Below, in pieces: positions 16,201 to 23,704 of a stretch of 64,000 bases of DNA. The notes under the pieces are model-generated. The model did not search any database. It saw nothing but the letters and a program-made list of their open reading frames with translations, and was not told the origin of the DNA. The translations under genes were made by a program, and so were the position numbers. Source of the DNA: Proteiniborus sp. DW1 (GTDB taxonomy: Bacteria; Bacillota; Clostridia; Tissierellales; Proteiniboraceae); NCBI RefSeq assembly GCF_900095305.1, contig NZ_FMDO01000013.1, positions 1 to 64,000 of the forward strand, written 5' to 3'. Within the stretch, counting starts at the first letter, position 1; every line of letters starts with the position of its first letter.

Positions 16201-17913
16201 GAAGATTTTACTTATGAAACAACAGAAGAAACATTAGATGACTTTTTTCCATATGGCACCTATACTGAAGGTAGTGTTATTGAAGTAACAGCAGTTACAG
16301 GATTTAGTGAAAGTGGATTAGAGAAGTTAAAAGCTAATAAAGACTTAGTTATTCCTAAGACTAATTTAGAAGGTAAAAAAATAGGATATATTAAACCATT
16401 AGCATTTGCAAACAAAGGGTTAACTAGTGTAGTAATTCCAGAAGGTTTAGAAGGAGTAGTAATTGGAGCAGGAGCTTTTAGAGAAAATAATATAAGCAGA
16501 GTAATTCTTCCAGACGGCATAAAAAAAATTGAAACCTTTGCATTTTATAAAAATAAATTAGTATATGTAGACTTTCCTACAACTCTAAAGGAAGTAGGAA
16601 ATCAGGCATTTGCCTATAACAACTTGATTTCTTTAACAATTCCAGATGGTGTGGAAAGACTATGTTTAGACAGTTTGTCGTTTTATGAAAATAAGTTAAC
16701 ATCTGTAACTATTTTTAAAGATGTTAAAAAAATTCAGCAAGATGCATTTAAAAATAATACGGGGTATGGAGGTAAGGTAAACATATATTTGGCTATAGTA
16801 GATCCCGAAAATAACGGTCTATTTGAAAACTCAAATTATCATAAAATCATTCCGTTAGCTGTAGAATCGGTGGATGGAATAGAGCCAAAAGAAGTTAGTT
16901 TTGGAACAGAAATAAATAGTGTTTTACCTTCAAAAGTATCATTGAAATTTAATAATGGTGATAGCATTAGTGTAAATATTGCATGGTCATGTGAAGACTA
17001 TGATCCTAATCAGCCAGGGATGTATATATTTACAGGAAGATATGATTTACCTATAGTAATGACAGAAGAAAAGCCTAAGATCACTGCTGAAGTTAAAGTT
17101 AAGGCAAAAACAGACTTCGAATTTTCTGATGGAATAATTACTAAATATATAGGAGAAGAAAAAGAAATAATAATTCCAGATGAGATTAATGGAGAAATAG
17201 TTATAGGCATAGGAATGGGTGCATTTAGACAGAAAAACCTGACATCAGTTACAATTCCTAATACAGTAAAAGAAATTGGAATGTATGCATTTGCAATGAA
17301 TAATTTAGAATCTGTAGATTTGCCAGAAGAGCTTACTACAATTGGTAATATGGCATTTTTTAAGAACAAACTAACATCTATAAAGATACCAGATGGAGTA
17401 AGTGTCATACCTACAGCAGCATTTAGTGGCAATGAATTAACAACTGTAGAATTACCAGAAGGTATTACAAGCATAGCAAATCAAGCTTTTAAAGATAATA
17501 AATTGGAAAGCATTATAATTCCGACTACAATAAATGATATAGGAACAAGTGCATTTGAGAATAACAACCTTAGCGAGGTAATCATTCCTAAAAATATAAC
17601 TTTTATAGGTAACAAGGCTTTTTCTGGAAATACTGACATAAAGCTTGTATTTATAGCCTTAACAGAAGCTATATCTAATGCAGAAGAAATAGATACAGCA
17701 GGCAAGTCAGAAGAAGCGATAAATGTATTAAATGAAGCCATTGAAGCAGCAAAGCTAATAAATGAAAAACCAGTAGCTACATTGGAAGAAGTTAGTATAG
17801 CTATTAGCAACATCAATAGTGCTATAGAAGCTATACTGGCAGAAGGTAAGACAGACTTCGAGTTTTCTGAAGAAGTGGTTGTTGAACATGTAGTGAAGAA
17901 GCAAGTAGCATAA
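13267..17913 (+). CDS. Giant SLH and BspA-type leucine-rich-repeat surface protein
   Basis: 1548-residue cell-surface protein. Signal peptide at 1-22; three SLH domains (about 25-70, 75-130, 135-185) that anchor such proteins to secondary cell-wall polymers; a beta-strand region to about 390; a Pro/Glu/Gln spacer at 399-479; three blocks of BspA-type LRR_5 repeats (about 530-770, 1000-1180, 1290-1460) with recurring LTSVTIPEGV and IGxxAF patterns; a MucBP-like segment near 800-860; two bacterial Ig-like (Big_4 type) domains near 880-960 and 1200-1280; and a short helical FIVAR-like region near 1460-1530. ATG 13267 follows AAAGGAGG. It is likely an adhesin or matrix-binding protein; the ligand is unknown. 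Confidence 0.88.
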   Translation: MKKLLLIFLVLMILIPNGAMAIAQSNDIEGSWAKNEINYLYEKGIVSGYPDGSFRPNNFISKAEFYRIINQLMGFTYSENAMLYDVNTTDWYYEEVQKALGANYIPNDSYTNANENITREEVARILGTVFNIKKDITGADRFTDKNLFTDGNIDIIGGLNKRGYITGYTDGSFRPQDSITRAEVVKLISNISGVIINEPSTISQDITTNIVVNRSGATLKDMNIDGDVYLTEGVGNGSINLDNVVINGELFINGGGQNSIIITNSKINTISINKQRGTVRVVLGNTKVDEILTENYSRIEIIDGTEINTAKLNGKVTILVDKGSTIVNLNVNDGDVKIDSAGDIKFASTKIDITINNKKLVANTEFSVEDKIVSVHKKSEPVQKKDSDSDGTVGADDTEEPEQPKQPEEPEQPEQPEEPEQPEQPEEPEQPEQPEQPEEPEQPEQPEEPEQPEQPEEPEQPEEPEQPEQPEQPEEPEQPKDKEWTVKDFQYEGTTIIGFSEEGKEKFKTNKDVVLPSVNTDGDAITEIGDGAFLLADYSTKQNPLIGINSVKLPDTIKVIGKEAFRYNALTSIDIPEGVTTIKMSAFNGNLLKSLVLPDSVTTLEGGAFTLNEISSLKLSNGLSTITPAFAFNKLKTLTIPEGITRIDDLAFSDNELTEVKMPSTLKYLSGFNNNEFKTITIPESVEELGFKAFASNKMTSVTIPGNVKIIGERAFNNTWHDQFLNSVIIEEGVEKIEKYAFSNNQIKDVELPRSIKELHESSFYKNLGYDGVAHLFTPDFKNLNNLIESKYHVINPASITIRYVFEDNLLKEETIYINPITKEYLHIGDLGIEILPEYKHNEYELKDLSSKIIDLNKKDNIVIFECKKRDLVEEVYIKSIGNVSSIVVDTGTSKEEALNKLDKSTYIIDSNDTRYTVNIKWTLEDYDGGMAGEYIARGIFELPPGVVQSEPETKLEVIASIIVKEKSDTGQEGVWTVEDFTYETTEETLDDFFPYGTYTEGSVIEVTAVTGFSESGLEKLKANKDLVIPKTNLEGKKIGYIKPLAFANKGLTSVVIPEGLEGVVIGAGAFRENNISRVILPDGIKKIETFAFYKNKLVYVDFPTTLKEVGNQAFAYNNLISLTIPDGVERLCLDSLSFYENKLTSVTIFKDVKKIQQDAFKNNTGYGGKVNIYLAIVDPENNGLFENSNYHKIIPLAVESVDGIEPKEVSFGTEINSVLPSKVSLKFNNGDSISVNIAWSCEDYDPNQPGMYIFTGRYDLPIVMTEEKPKITAEVKVKAKTDFEFSDGIITKYIGEEKEIIIPDEINGEIVIGIGMGAFRQKNLTSVTIPNTVKEIGMYAFAMNNLESVDLPEELTTIGNMAFFKNKLTSIKIPDGVSVIPTAAFSGNELTTVELPEGITSIANQAFKDNKLESIIIPTTINDIGTSAFENNNLSEVIIPKNITFIGNKAFSGNTDIKLVFIALTEAISNAEEIDTAGKSEEAINVLNEAIEAAKLINEKPVATLEEVSIAISNINSAIEAILAEGKTDFEFSEEVVVEHVVKKQVA
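14461..14703 (+). repeat. Pro/Glu/Gln codon repeat tract
   Basis: 81 codons of PEQ/PEE units built from GAACAACCA and GAAGAGCCA blocks. The tract makes a stiff spacer between the SLH anchor and the LRR region. Near-identical DNA units make it prone to length change. Confidence 0.9.
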
Positions 17914-17916
17914 CAT

Positions 17917-17963
17917 TAAGCCCTTAAAAAAACGAACTTCTCGTATTTTTAAGGGCTATTTTA
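17917..17963 (+). terminator. Terminator after the surface-protein gene
   Basis: AAGCCCTTAAAAA pairs with TTTTTAAGGGCT around CG...CG, followed by ATTTTA. Confidence 0.8.
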
Positions 17964-18100
17964 TCTTATTATATTATATTGCACCAGTTATAGAGATGCT
18001 GTTCTAGTTGTCATATATATTTGCTGGAAGTTGGATTTTGATATTATAGTCATTATTAAAAATTTCAATGAAACGATAAAACACTATAAATAATATCAAT

Positions 18101-18129
18101 TTGTTATCTGACATGCTTTATTGTAAAAT
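18101..18129 (+). promoter_or_regulatory. Probable promoter of rhodanese lipoprotein gene
   Basis: TTGTTA (18101-18106) and TAAAAT (18124-18129) with a 17-base spacer; the gene starts 38 bases later behind GGAGGAG. Confidence 0.5.
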
Positions 18130-18166
18130 TGGATGTGGTAAATAAATATTTAATGGAGGAGTTAAT

Positions 18167-18664
18167 ATGATAAAAAACAAAGCACTTAAATTTATACCTG
18201 TTTTAATTGTGTTATCGCTATTATTAGTTGCATGTACATCAGCTAACGAATCTAAAGAAGCAGTATCTAACCCAATGCAATATGTTACAGCTGAAGCTTT
18301 AAAAGATTCCATAGTATCAGAATCAAATGAATATATTATTCTAGACGTAAGAAAAGCAGAAGATTATAGTACAAGTCATATAGTTGGTTCTTATGGAGCA
18401 GATCAAGACGCTGCTAATAAAGAAGGAGACGATGCAACAGGCATAGCAAATCTAAAAAAAGCACTTAAAGAAGCAACAGGTAGTGAAGTTGGAAATCCTG
18501 GAGAAAAATATGCATTAGTTTGTTATTCTGGTAAATCATATGCACAGAAAGCAACAGATTTAATGATACAAATGGGAATCTCAGCAGAACAAATCTATAC
18601 ACTAGAAGGCGGCATGAAAGCTTGGACAGAAGCTGGAGATGATTACAAGGATCTTCTGGAATAA
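18167..18664 (+). CDS. Single-domain rhodanese lipoprotein
   Basis: 165-residue exported sulfurtransferase-like protein. A lipoprotein signal peptide ends at LLLVAC (Cys about 24). One rhodanese domain fills the rest: YIILDVRKAEDYSTSHI near residue 60, active-site loop CYSGKSYA near 125, and LEGGMKAWTEAG near the end. The loop cysteine is present, so it can form a persulfide. It lies 82 bases before the TVP38/VTT operon, with a hairpin between. The same rhodanese-then-VTT order recurs at 43-44.7 kb, which supports a functional link at the outer face of the membrane. Confidence 0.88.
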   Translation: MIKNKALKFIPVLIVLSLLLVACTSANESKEAVSNPMQYVTAEALKDSIVSESNEYIILDVRKAEDYSTSHIVGSYGADQDAANKEGDDATGIANLKKALKEATGSEVGNPGEKYALVCYSGKSYAQKATDLMIQMGISAEQIYTLEGGMKAWTEAGDDYKDLLE

Positions 18665-18674
18665 ATTAATGTAG

Positions 18675-18715
18675 ATGGCTATTCATTTGAAGTGATTTAA
18701 GTGAATAGCCATTTG
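18675..18715 (+). terminator. Hairpin between rhodanese and VTT genes
   Basis: ATGGCTATTCA (18675-18685) pairs exactly with TGAATAGCCAT (18702-18712), but only TTG follows. It may be a weak terminator or a stability hairpin inside one transcript. Confidence 0.5.
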
Positions 18716-18746
18716 TATGATAAGAAATTTTAAGTTGAGGTGAGTT

Positions 18747-19472
18747 ATGAAAAATATATTATTAAAGCATAAGTCAAAAATAATACTTTTAGGTATTATC
18801 ATACTTTTTACTTTGTTGTATTTTTTTAATCCTAGTGTAAATGAACTAGTGAATACTATATCAGCAATGTTTGCAACAGGAGATTTTGAAGTAGTTAGAG
18901 ATTTTATTGATGAATATGGAACATATGCAATGCTAGTGTCGGCAGCTTTAATGGTCTTCCAATCAATAATGGCACCGTTGCCAGCATTTTTAATTACATT
19001 TGCTAATGCAAATTTATTTGGATGGTGGCAAGGAGCTATATTATCCTGGTCAAGTGCTATGCTAGGAGCTTCAGTATGTTTCTATATATCCCGTATTTTA
19101 GGTAGAGATATAGTAGAAAAATTGACTAGTAAGACAGGATTAGATAGTATTGATGATTTTTTTGAAAAGTATGGGAAACATTCAATAATAATTGCACGAT
19201 TGCTTCCTTTTATTTCTTTTGACCTTGTAAGCTATGCAGCAGGTCTTACTTCTATGAAGTTCATACCCTTTTTTATAGCAACTGGTATAGGTCAATTGCC
19301 AGCAACTATTATTTATTCATATGTTGGAGGTATGCTCACAGGTGGAGCACAGCTATTGGTAACTGCACTACTTATTTTATTTGCACTATCAATATTAATA
19401 GTCTTAGTAAAAAACATATTTTATTCAAAAAAAGGTAATATATCTAAGGAAAAGAGAAATGAAAAAGTATAG
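18747..19472 (+). CDS. TVP38/TMEM64 (VTT/DedA-superfamily) membrane protein
   Basis: 241-residue polytopic membrane protein. An N-terminal helix (14-30) and four or five more surround the VTT signature: MAPLPAFLITFANANLFGW, then GAILSWSSAMLGASVCFYIS, then ARLLPFISFDLVSYAAGLTS with the conserved G-rich re-entrant region. Related E. coli proteins are YdjX and YdjZ, of unknown transport role. The ATG has GAGGTGAG upstream. It overlaps the second VTT gene by 14 bases, starting a run of five overlapping genes. A close paralogue lies at 43999-44727. Confidence 0.88.
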   Translation: MKNILLKHKSKIILLGIIILFTLLYFFNPSVNELVNTISAMFATGDFEVVRDFIDEYGTYAMLVSAALMVFQSIMAPLPAFLITFANANLFGWWQGAILSWSSAMLGASVCFYISRILGRDIVEKLTSKTGLDSIDDFFEKYGKHSIIIARLLPFISFDLVSYAAGLTSMKFIPFFIATGIGQLPATIIYSYVGGMLTGGAQLLVTALLILFALSILIVLVKNIFYSKKGNISKEKRNEKV

Positions 19473-20151
19473 AAAGGTTTTTATTTTTATTCTGATAATA
19501 GCAGTAGGACTGTTTTTAAATAGAGAACTACAGTGGAGTTCTTATTTAAAAGACTCTAATAATTTAAAAACAATTATTAGCTTTGTTCATGACAATTATA
19601 TATTAGCAATGTTCTTGTATTTAGTCTTTACAATAATAGGCTCTTCTATTTTAGCTTTGCCAGGGGTCACTTTTGCTGTAGTGGCAAGCGGATTATTTGG
19701 ACCTTGGATAGGAAGCTTTCTTTGCTTAATAGGAGCAACTATAGGAGCAGTCCTATCATTTGTTTTAAGTAGATACCTGTTGAAGGATTCTATAGAAGAG
19801 CTAGTTAAGAAAAACAAAAGATTATATAGTATAATTTTTCAAGTCGATTCTGAGAAAGAAATGTTAATTCTTATGATAACTAGAATACTGCCTATATTTC
19901 CATTTAATCTTCAAAACTTTGCCTATGGTATAACAAATATCTCTATAGTGAAATATACTATAGGAACTTTTTTGTTTATGATTCCAGGAATAATTCTTTT
20001 TAGCATTGGTACAGAAGGAATTATAAATAGAGGGGATAGAGCTAATATGCTATTTATAGCAGTATTAATAGTAGTGCTGATGGTAATTATAGGAGTACAC
20101 TTATATAAAAAATACAAAATGTTAACAAAGAAGGAGCATAATGAAAGATAA
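19459..20151 (+). CDS. TVP38/TMEM64 (VTT) membrane protein, second of pair
   Basis: 230-residue VTT-domain protein with about six helices. The domain core reads LALPGVTFAVVASGLFGPWIG, SFLCLIGATIGAVLSFVLSR and TRILPIFPFNLQNFAYGIT. It is only distantly similar to its upstream partner; the two probably work as a pair, as YdjX and YdjZ may. The ATG lies inside the end of the first VTT gene (14-base overlap), and its own end overlaps the next gene by 11 bases, so translation of the operon is coupled. Confidence 0.85.
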   Translation: MKKYRKVFIFILIIAVGLFLNRELQWSSYLKDSNNLKTIISFVHDNYILAMFLYLVFTIIGSSILALPGVTFAVVASGLFGPWIGSFLCLIGATIGAVLSFVLSRYLLKDSIEELVKKNKRLYSIIFQVDSEKEMLILMITRILPIFPFNLQNFAYGITNISIVKYTIGTFLFMIPGIILFSIGTEGIINRGDRANMLFIAVLIVVLMVIIGVHLYKKYKMLTKKEHNER

Positions 20152-20821
20152 AGCAATTATTTTTTTTACGCGAATACCTACATTAGGTAAAACTAAAACA
20201 AGATTAGAACCATTTTTAGGCAAAGATATGTGTGTAAAGCTTCAGACAGTATTTATTAAAGACATATATAACAACATAAAAAATATGGGAATAGACATAA
20301 TCATTAATTATTCAGAAGATGGAGAGCTGGAAGTTTTAAAAGGCATTACTCATAACGATGAGTTATTTTTGAAGCAAGAAGGGAAAAACTTAGGAGAGAA
20401 GATGCATAATTCCATAGCTTTTTCTTTGAAAAAATATAGGAGTGTAGTGCTTATTGGAAGTGATCTTCCTTTATTAAATAAAAAGGATATAGAAATAGCT
20501 TTTAAGTTATTAGAAACAAAAGATATAGTCATTTCCCCAACCTATGATGGAGGATATTATTTAATCGGAATGAAGGAAGAAAACAAAGATATATTCAATA
20601 TAAAATATAGTACAAGTTCTGTATTTGAAGAGACTTTAGATAGAATAAAAAGTTCAGGGAAATCCTATGGGGTAGGAAATATACAATTAGATATAGATGA
20701 CAAAAGTGATTTTCTAATGCTATATAAAATATTAAAGGAAGATAAAAGCATTTCCTGCGACAATACAAGGAAGCTAGTAAATGAAATAATGGGAAAGTGT
20801 GATAAGAATGAATCGAATTAA
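20141..20821 (+). CDS. TIGR04282-type glycosyltransferase-like protein (rSAM/selenodomain-associated transferase 1)
   Basis: 226-residue soluble nucleotidyl/glycosyltransferase-fold protein related to CofC and DUF2064. Visible motifs are FTRIPTLGKTKTRLEPFLG at the N-terminus, LIGSDLPLLNKKDIEIAF near 105, and SPTYDGGYYLIGM near 130. In other genomes this family is paired with the TIGR04283 glycosyltransferase and often with a radical SAM 'selenodomain' protein. Here TIGR04283 is two genes on and no radical SAM partner is adjacent. It overlaps both neighbours and has AAGGAG as ribosome binding site. Its substrate is unknown. Confidence 0.8.
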   Translation: MKDKAIIFFTRIPTLGKTKTRLEPFLGKDMCVKLQTVFIKDIYNNIKNMGIDIIINYSEDGELEVLKGITHNDELFLKQEGKNLGEKMHNSIAFSLKKYRSVVLIGSDLPLLNKKDIEIAFKLLETKDIVISPTYDGGYYLIGMKEENKDIFNIKYSTSSVFEETLDRIKSSGKSYGVGNIQLDIDDKSDFLMLYKILKEDKSISCDNTRKLVNEIMGKCDKNESN

Positions 20822-21806
20822 TTTAGATAATATAAGAAAAAACAAAGACTTTATGGAGAGATTTGGCATAGATGATAGTGAAGAGTTTTCTATGTTAGGT
20901 CAGGGAGAATATAATATTAACTATATTTTTTATTCAAAAGCTTATAGTGAAAAGTTAGTATTGAGGATAGCAACAGAAAGTCAGATGAATTTAGAAAACC
21001 AAATAAAATATGAGTATGAAGCTTTAGAGTTATTAAATAAGACTAATAGAACTCCTAAGCCTATATATTATGATGACAGAAAAGAACTGATACCTTATGG
21101 CTTTCTAGTTATGGAGTATCTACCAGGAAGGCATTTAGATTACAAAACAGATTTGAAATTAGCAGCTGAAGCTTTGGCATATATTCACAACGAACCTATT
21201 TCAAAAGCAAATTATTTAATAAAACCAGAAAATCCAATAGAAGCCATATATGAAGAATGCTTAAGGATGTTTGAGAAATATAGACTATCGGAATATATGG
21301 ACATAGATACTAGAAAGAGTATAGAATACTTGCTTGAAAAAGGAAAGAATATAAAGACTGTAGATATAGGAAATAGAACTATAATAAATACGGAGCTAAA
21401 CTCAGGAAATTTCCTTATAAATGGAGAAGGTGCTAATAACTATATAGTAGATTGGGAGAAGCCTCTATATGGATATCCTGCACAGGATCTAGGGCATTTT
21501 TTAACACCTACAACAACATTTTGGAAAACAGATGTGATTCTAACCAGAGAAGAAATATCTTTTTTTATAAAAGAGTATTGTAAAAACTCTAATCAATACA
21601 AAGATGAAGAAGAGCTTTGGGCCTCTGTAAAGAATTATCTATCGATGAACTGCCTAAGAGGCATAACCTGGTGTGCTATGGCCTATGTAGAATATCAGGA
21701 TAAAGACAAGCTTATATCTAATGATTATACCTATCAAAAGATTAAATCCTATTTGTCTAGGGACTTTTTAAGTATGATAAAGGATGAGTATTTGAATGAA
21801 TATTAA
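20808..21806 (+). CDS. Aminoglycoside/choline-kinase-like phosphotransferase
   Basis: 332-residue protein with the APH fold. The N-lobe has YNINYIFYS...KLVLRIA with the ATP-binding lysine region, then LLNKTNRTPKPIYY and a hinge at VMEYLPGRHL. The catalytic loop, normally HGDLHPGN, reads NTELNSGN, so the His and catalytic Asp are Asn and Glu. The metal loop reads VDWEKPLYGYPAQDLGHFL, with its Asp retained. It could be a weak or altered kinase acting on a sugar or lipid made by the flanking transferases. ATG 20808 is preferred to GTG 20799 for ribosome-site spacing. Confidence 0.75.
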   Translation: MNRINLDNIRKNKDFMERFGIDDSEEFSMLGQGEYNINYIFYSKAYSEKLVLRIATESQMNLENQIKYEYEALELLNKTNRTPKPIYYDDRKELIPYGFLVMEYLPGRHLDYKTDLKLAAEALAYIHNEPISKANYLIKPENPIEAIYEECLRMFEKYRLSEYMDIDTRKSIEYLLEKGKNIKTVDIGNRTIINTELNSGNFLINGEGANNYIVDWEKPLYGYPAQDLGHFLTPTTTFWKTDVILTREEISFFIKEYCKNSNQYKDEEELWASVKNYLSMNCLRGITWCAMAYVEYQDKDKLISNDYTYQKIKSYLSRDFLSMIKDEYLNEY

Positions 21807-22485
21807 ACAAGATAAAAAGATTTCAATTATTATTCCAGTATACAATGAAGCGTTAATAATACACAAAATAATGGATAATTTAGAACAATTTAAGTCTCGC
21901 TGTGAAATTATATTTATAGATGGCGGCAGTAGTGATGGAACCAATAGAATAATAGCTGAAAAATACAGGCTTGAATTCTCTCCTAAAAAGGGCAGGGCCC
22001 ATCAAATGAACTATGGAGCTTCACTATCAAAAGGAGATATACTTCTGTTTTTACATGCAGATAGTTTTCTGCCTAGTGATGCCCTTGCTCAAATTCATAA
22101 CATTATTTGCCAAGGCTATAAAGCAGGGTGTTTTAAAATAAGATTTAATAGCAGAAGTACTCTTATGAAAATATGCGGCTTTATGTCTAATTTAAGAGTG
22201 AGGTTAAGAAATATAGCCTTTGGCGATCAAGGTATATTTATAAGTAGAGATTATTTTTATAAACTGGGAGGATTTGTAGAGATTCCACTTATGGAAGACT
22301 ATCAGTTGTCAATGGACATAAAAGCTGATGGAGAAAAAATAGGTCTAGCAAATGCTAAAATAGAGACTTCAGAAAGGCGATTTGTAGAAAATGGCAGGCT
22401 TAAGACAATGGCAAGGATGCAAAGACTTCAATATATGTATAGAAGGGGAAAAGATATTGAAGTGATTGCAAGTCTATATAAATAG
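21796..22485 (+). CDS. TIGR04283-type family 2 glycosyltransferase (transferase 2)
   Basis: 229-residue GT-A glycosyltransferase. The N-terminus reads ISIIIPVYNEALIIHKIM; the GT2 Asp motif is FIDGGSSDGTNRII; the family marker KGRAHQMNYGASLSKGDILL and the DxD-like HADSFLP follow. GDQGIFISRDYFYKLGGF near 145 and MEDYQLS near 165 complete the acceptor site. No membrane helix is obvious. It overlaps the kinase-like gene by 11 bases and is the last intact gene of the VTT operon. It is the family's usual partner of the TIGR04282 protein, and probably glycosylates a small molecule or lipid at the membrane. Confidence 0.85.
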   Translation: MNIKQDKKISIIIPVYNEALIIHKIMDNLEQFKSRCEIIFIDGGSSDGTNRIIAEKYRLEFSPKKGRAHQMNYGASLSKGDILLFLHADSFLPSDALAQIHNIICQGYKAGCFKIRFNSRSTLMKICGFMSNLRVRLRNIAFGDQGIFISRDYFYKLGGFVEIPLMEDYQLSMDIKADGEKIGLANAKIETSERRFVENGRLKTMARMQRLQYMYRRGKDIEVIASLYK

Positions 22486-22502
22486 AGGATGAGAGATTTG
22501 AC

Positions 22503-22707
22503 GTGGATTATGAAAAATGCATTGATTGTAGGAAATCTACTGAACAGAATTTGTTAAAAAACTTTCATACAGTACGCTAGCAAACATGGCTGTATACCTT
22601 TAAAAGGGGAACGACTGACTAAAGATTTACAAGATAGGTTTAAAGCTCATAAAAATATATGTTTACTGTACTACTTATTCATATATAATAAAAAAATCCA
22701 ATACTAG
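22503..22707 (+). pseudogene. Frameshifted gene remnant after the glycosyltransferase operon
   Basis: Two protein-like fragments lie in different frames. The first, from GTG 22503, reads VDYEKCIDCRKSTEQNLLKN and ends near 22580. The second, about 22576-22707, reads KHGCIPLKGERLTKDLQDRF followed by a hydrophobic tail. One frameshift would join them. The CxxC pair and position suggest a former last gene of the operon. I do not recognise the family. Confidence 0.4.
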
Positions 22708-22816
22708 CGTTTAATATATCCTATGTAAACTTTTTAACACCAATGAGAAAGTATCAACAGGAATTAGCTCATTAAAAAACAGAACATTATTTTTTAAAAA
22801 AGGCAGGGATGGTATC

Positions 22817-23704
22817 ATGATTAGAAAATTAATAATAGATTGTGACAATACTTTTTCAATAGATGGTTGTGATATAGATGATGGTCTTGCTATTATATAT
22901 ACTTTAGCTCAGGAGAATACAGAGGTCTTAGGAATAAGCACAACATTTGGAAACAACAAATTGGAGATTGTATATCCAAATACTATTTCTTTTATGAAGA
23001 GTATTGGATATTCAGAAATTCCTGTATTTAAAGGCTCAGAAGATTCCTATAAAGCCAATGAAGCTGCAAAATTTCTAGTGGAGATGGCAGACAAGTATAA
23101 TGGAGAATTATCTATACTTGCAACAGGCTCTTTAACTAACTTGTACCATGCTTGGCAGATAGATAACAATTTCTATGAAAAAATAAAGGATATTTCTCTA
23201 ATGGGTGGAATAACTGAGCCATTAATAATAAACAAGAAGATACTAAATGAACTAAATTTTTCTTGTAACGTTAAAGCGTCTCTAAATGTATTAGAGTATG
23301 GAAGAACTATTATTATAGCAACAGGAAATACTTGCTTGGATGGATTTTTTACAAGGGAAAGATTTGAGAAGCTAAAAGAAGGAAATGATTTTGAGAGATG
23401 GCTTTATGCTAAGAGTCAATACTGGTTTGATAGGGAGAAAGATGTCTTTGAAAATAACGGAATATATATATGGGATATATTATCAGTAGCAGCTCTTCTG
23501 AATCCTGATTTGTTTATTAAAAATACTCTTGATATTTCTCCAGATGAGGAAAGCATGAAGAAAGGGCTATTATTTGGAAAAGGAAAGACGAGAAAGGTTA
23601 TTATCCCCAAAATAAAAGACATAGATAAATATATAGAACATGTATACCAGCAATATAAGATTTTTGGAGAGCAACACAAAAATAGCCTTAATTTTCAGGT
23701 ATGA
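22817..23704 (+). CDS. Inosine/uridine-preferring nucleoside hydrolase family protein
   Basis: 295-residue protein of the IunH fold, which hydrolyses N-glycosidic bonds of ribonucleosides using a Ca-binding Asp cluster. The N-terminal cluster is altered: the usual DTDPGIDDALA reads DCDNTFSIDGCDIDDGLA, a short insertion that keeps the DxD and the final DD. The ATGSLTNLYHAW region (about residue 100) and the GGITEP strand are recognisable. The final Asp motif is replaced by NNGIYIWDILS, where the DxxA-type Asp is kept. It converges on the ABC operon with a 17-base overlap of coding ends, hinting at a shared role in nucleoside or nucleoside-like compound use. Confidence 0.78.
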   Translation: MIRKLIIDCDNTFSIDGCDIDDGLAIIYTLAQENTEVLGISTTFGNNKLEIVYPNTISFMKSIGYSEIPVFKGSEDSYKANEAAKFLVEMADKYNGELSILATGSLTNLYHAWQIDNNFYEKIKDISLMGGITEPLIINKKILNELNFSCNVKASLNVLEYGRTIIIATGNTCLDGFFTRERFEKLKEGNDFERWLYAKSQYWFDREKDVFENNGIYIWDILSVAALLNPDLFIKNTLDISPDEESMKKGLLFGKGKTRKVIIPKIKDIDKYIEHVYQQYKIFGEQHKNSLNFQV

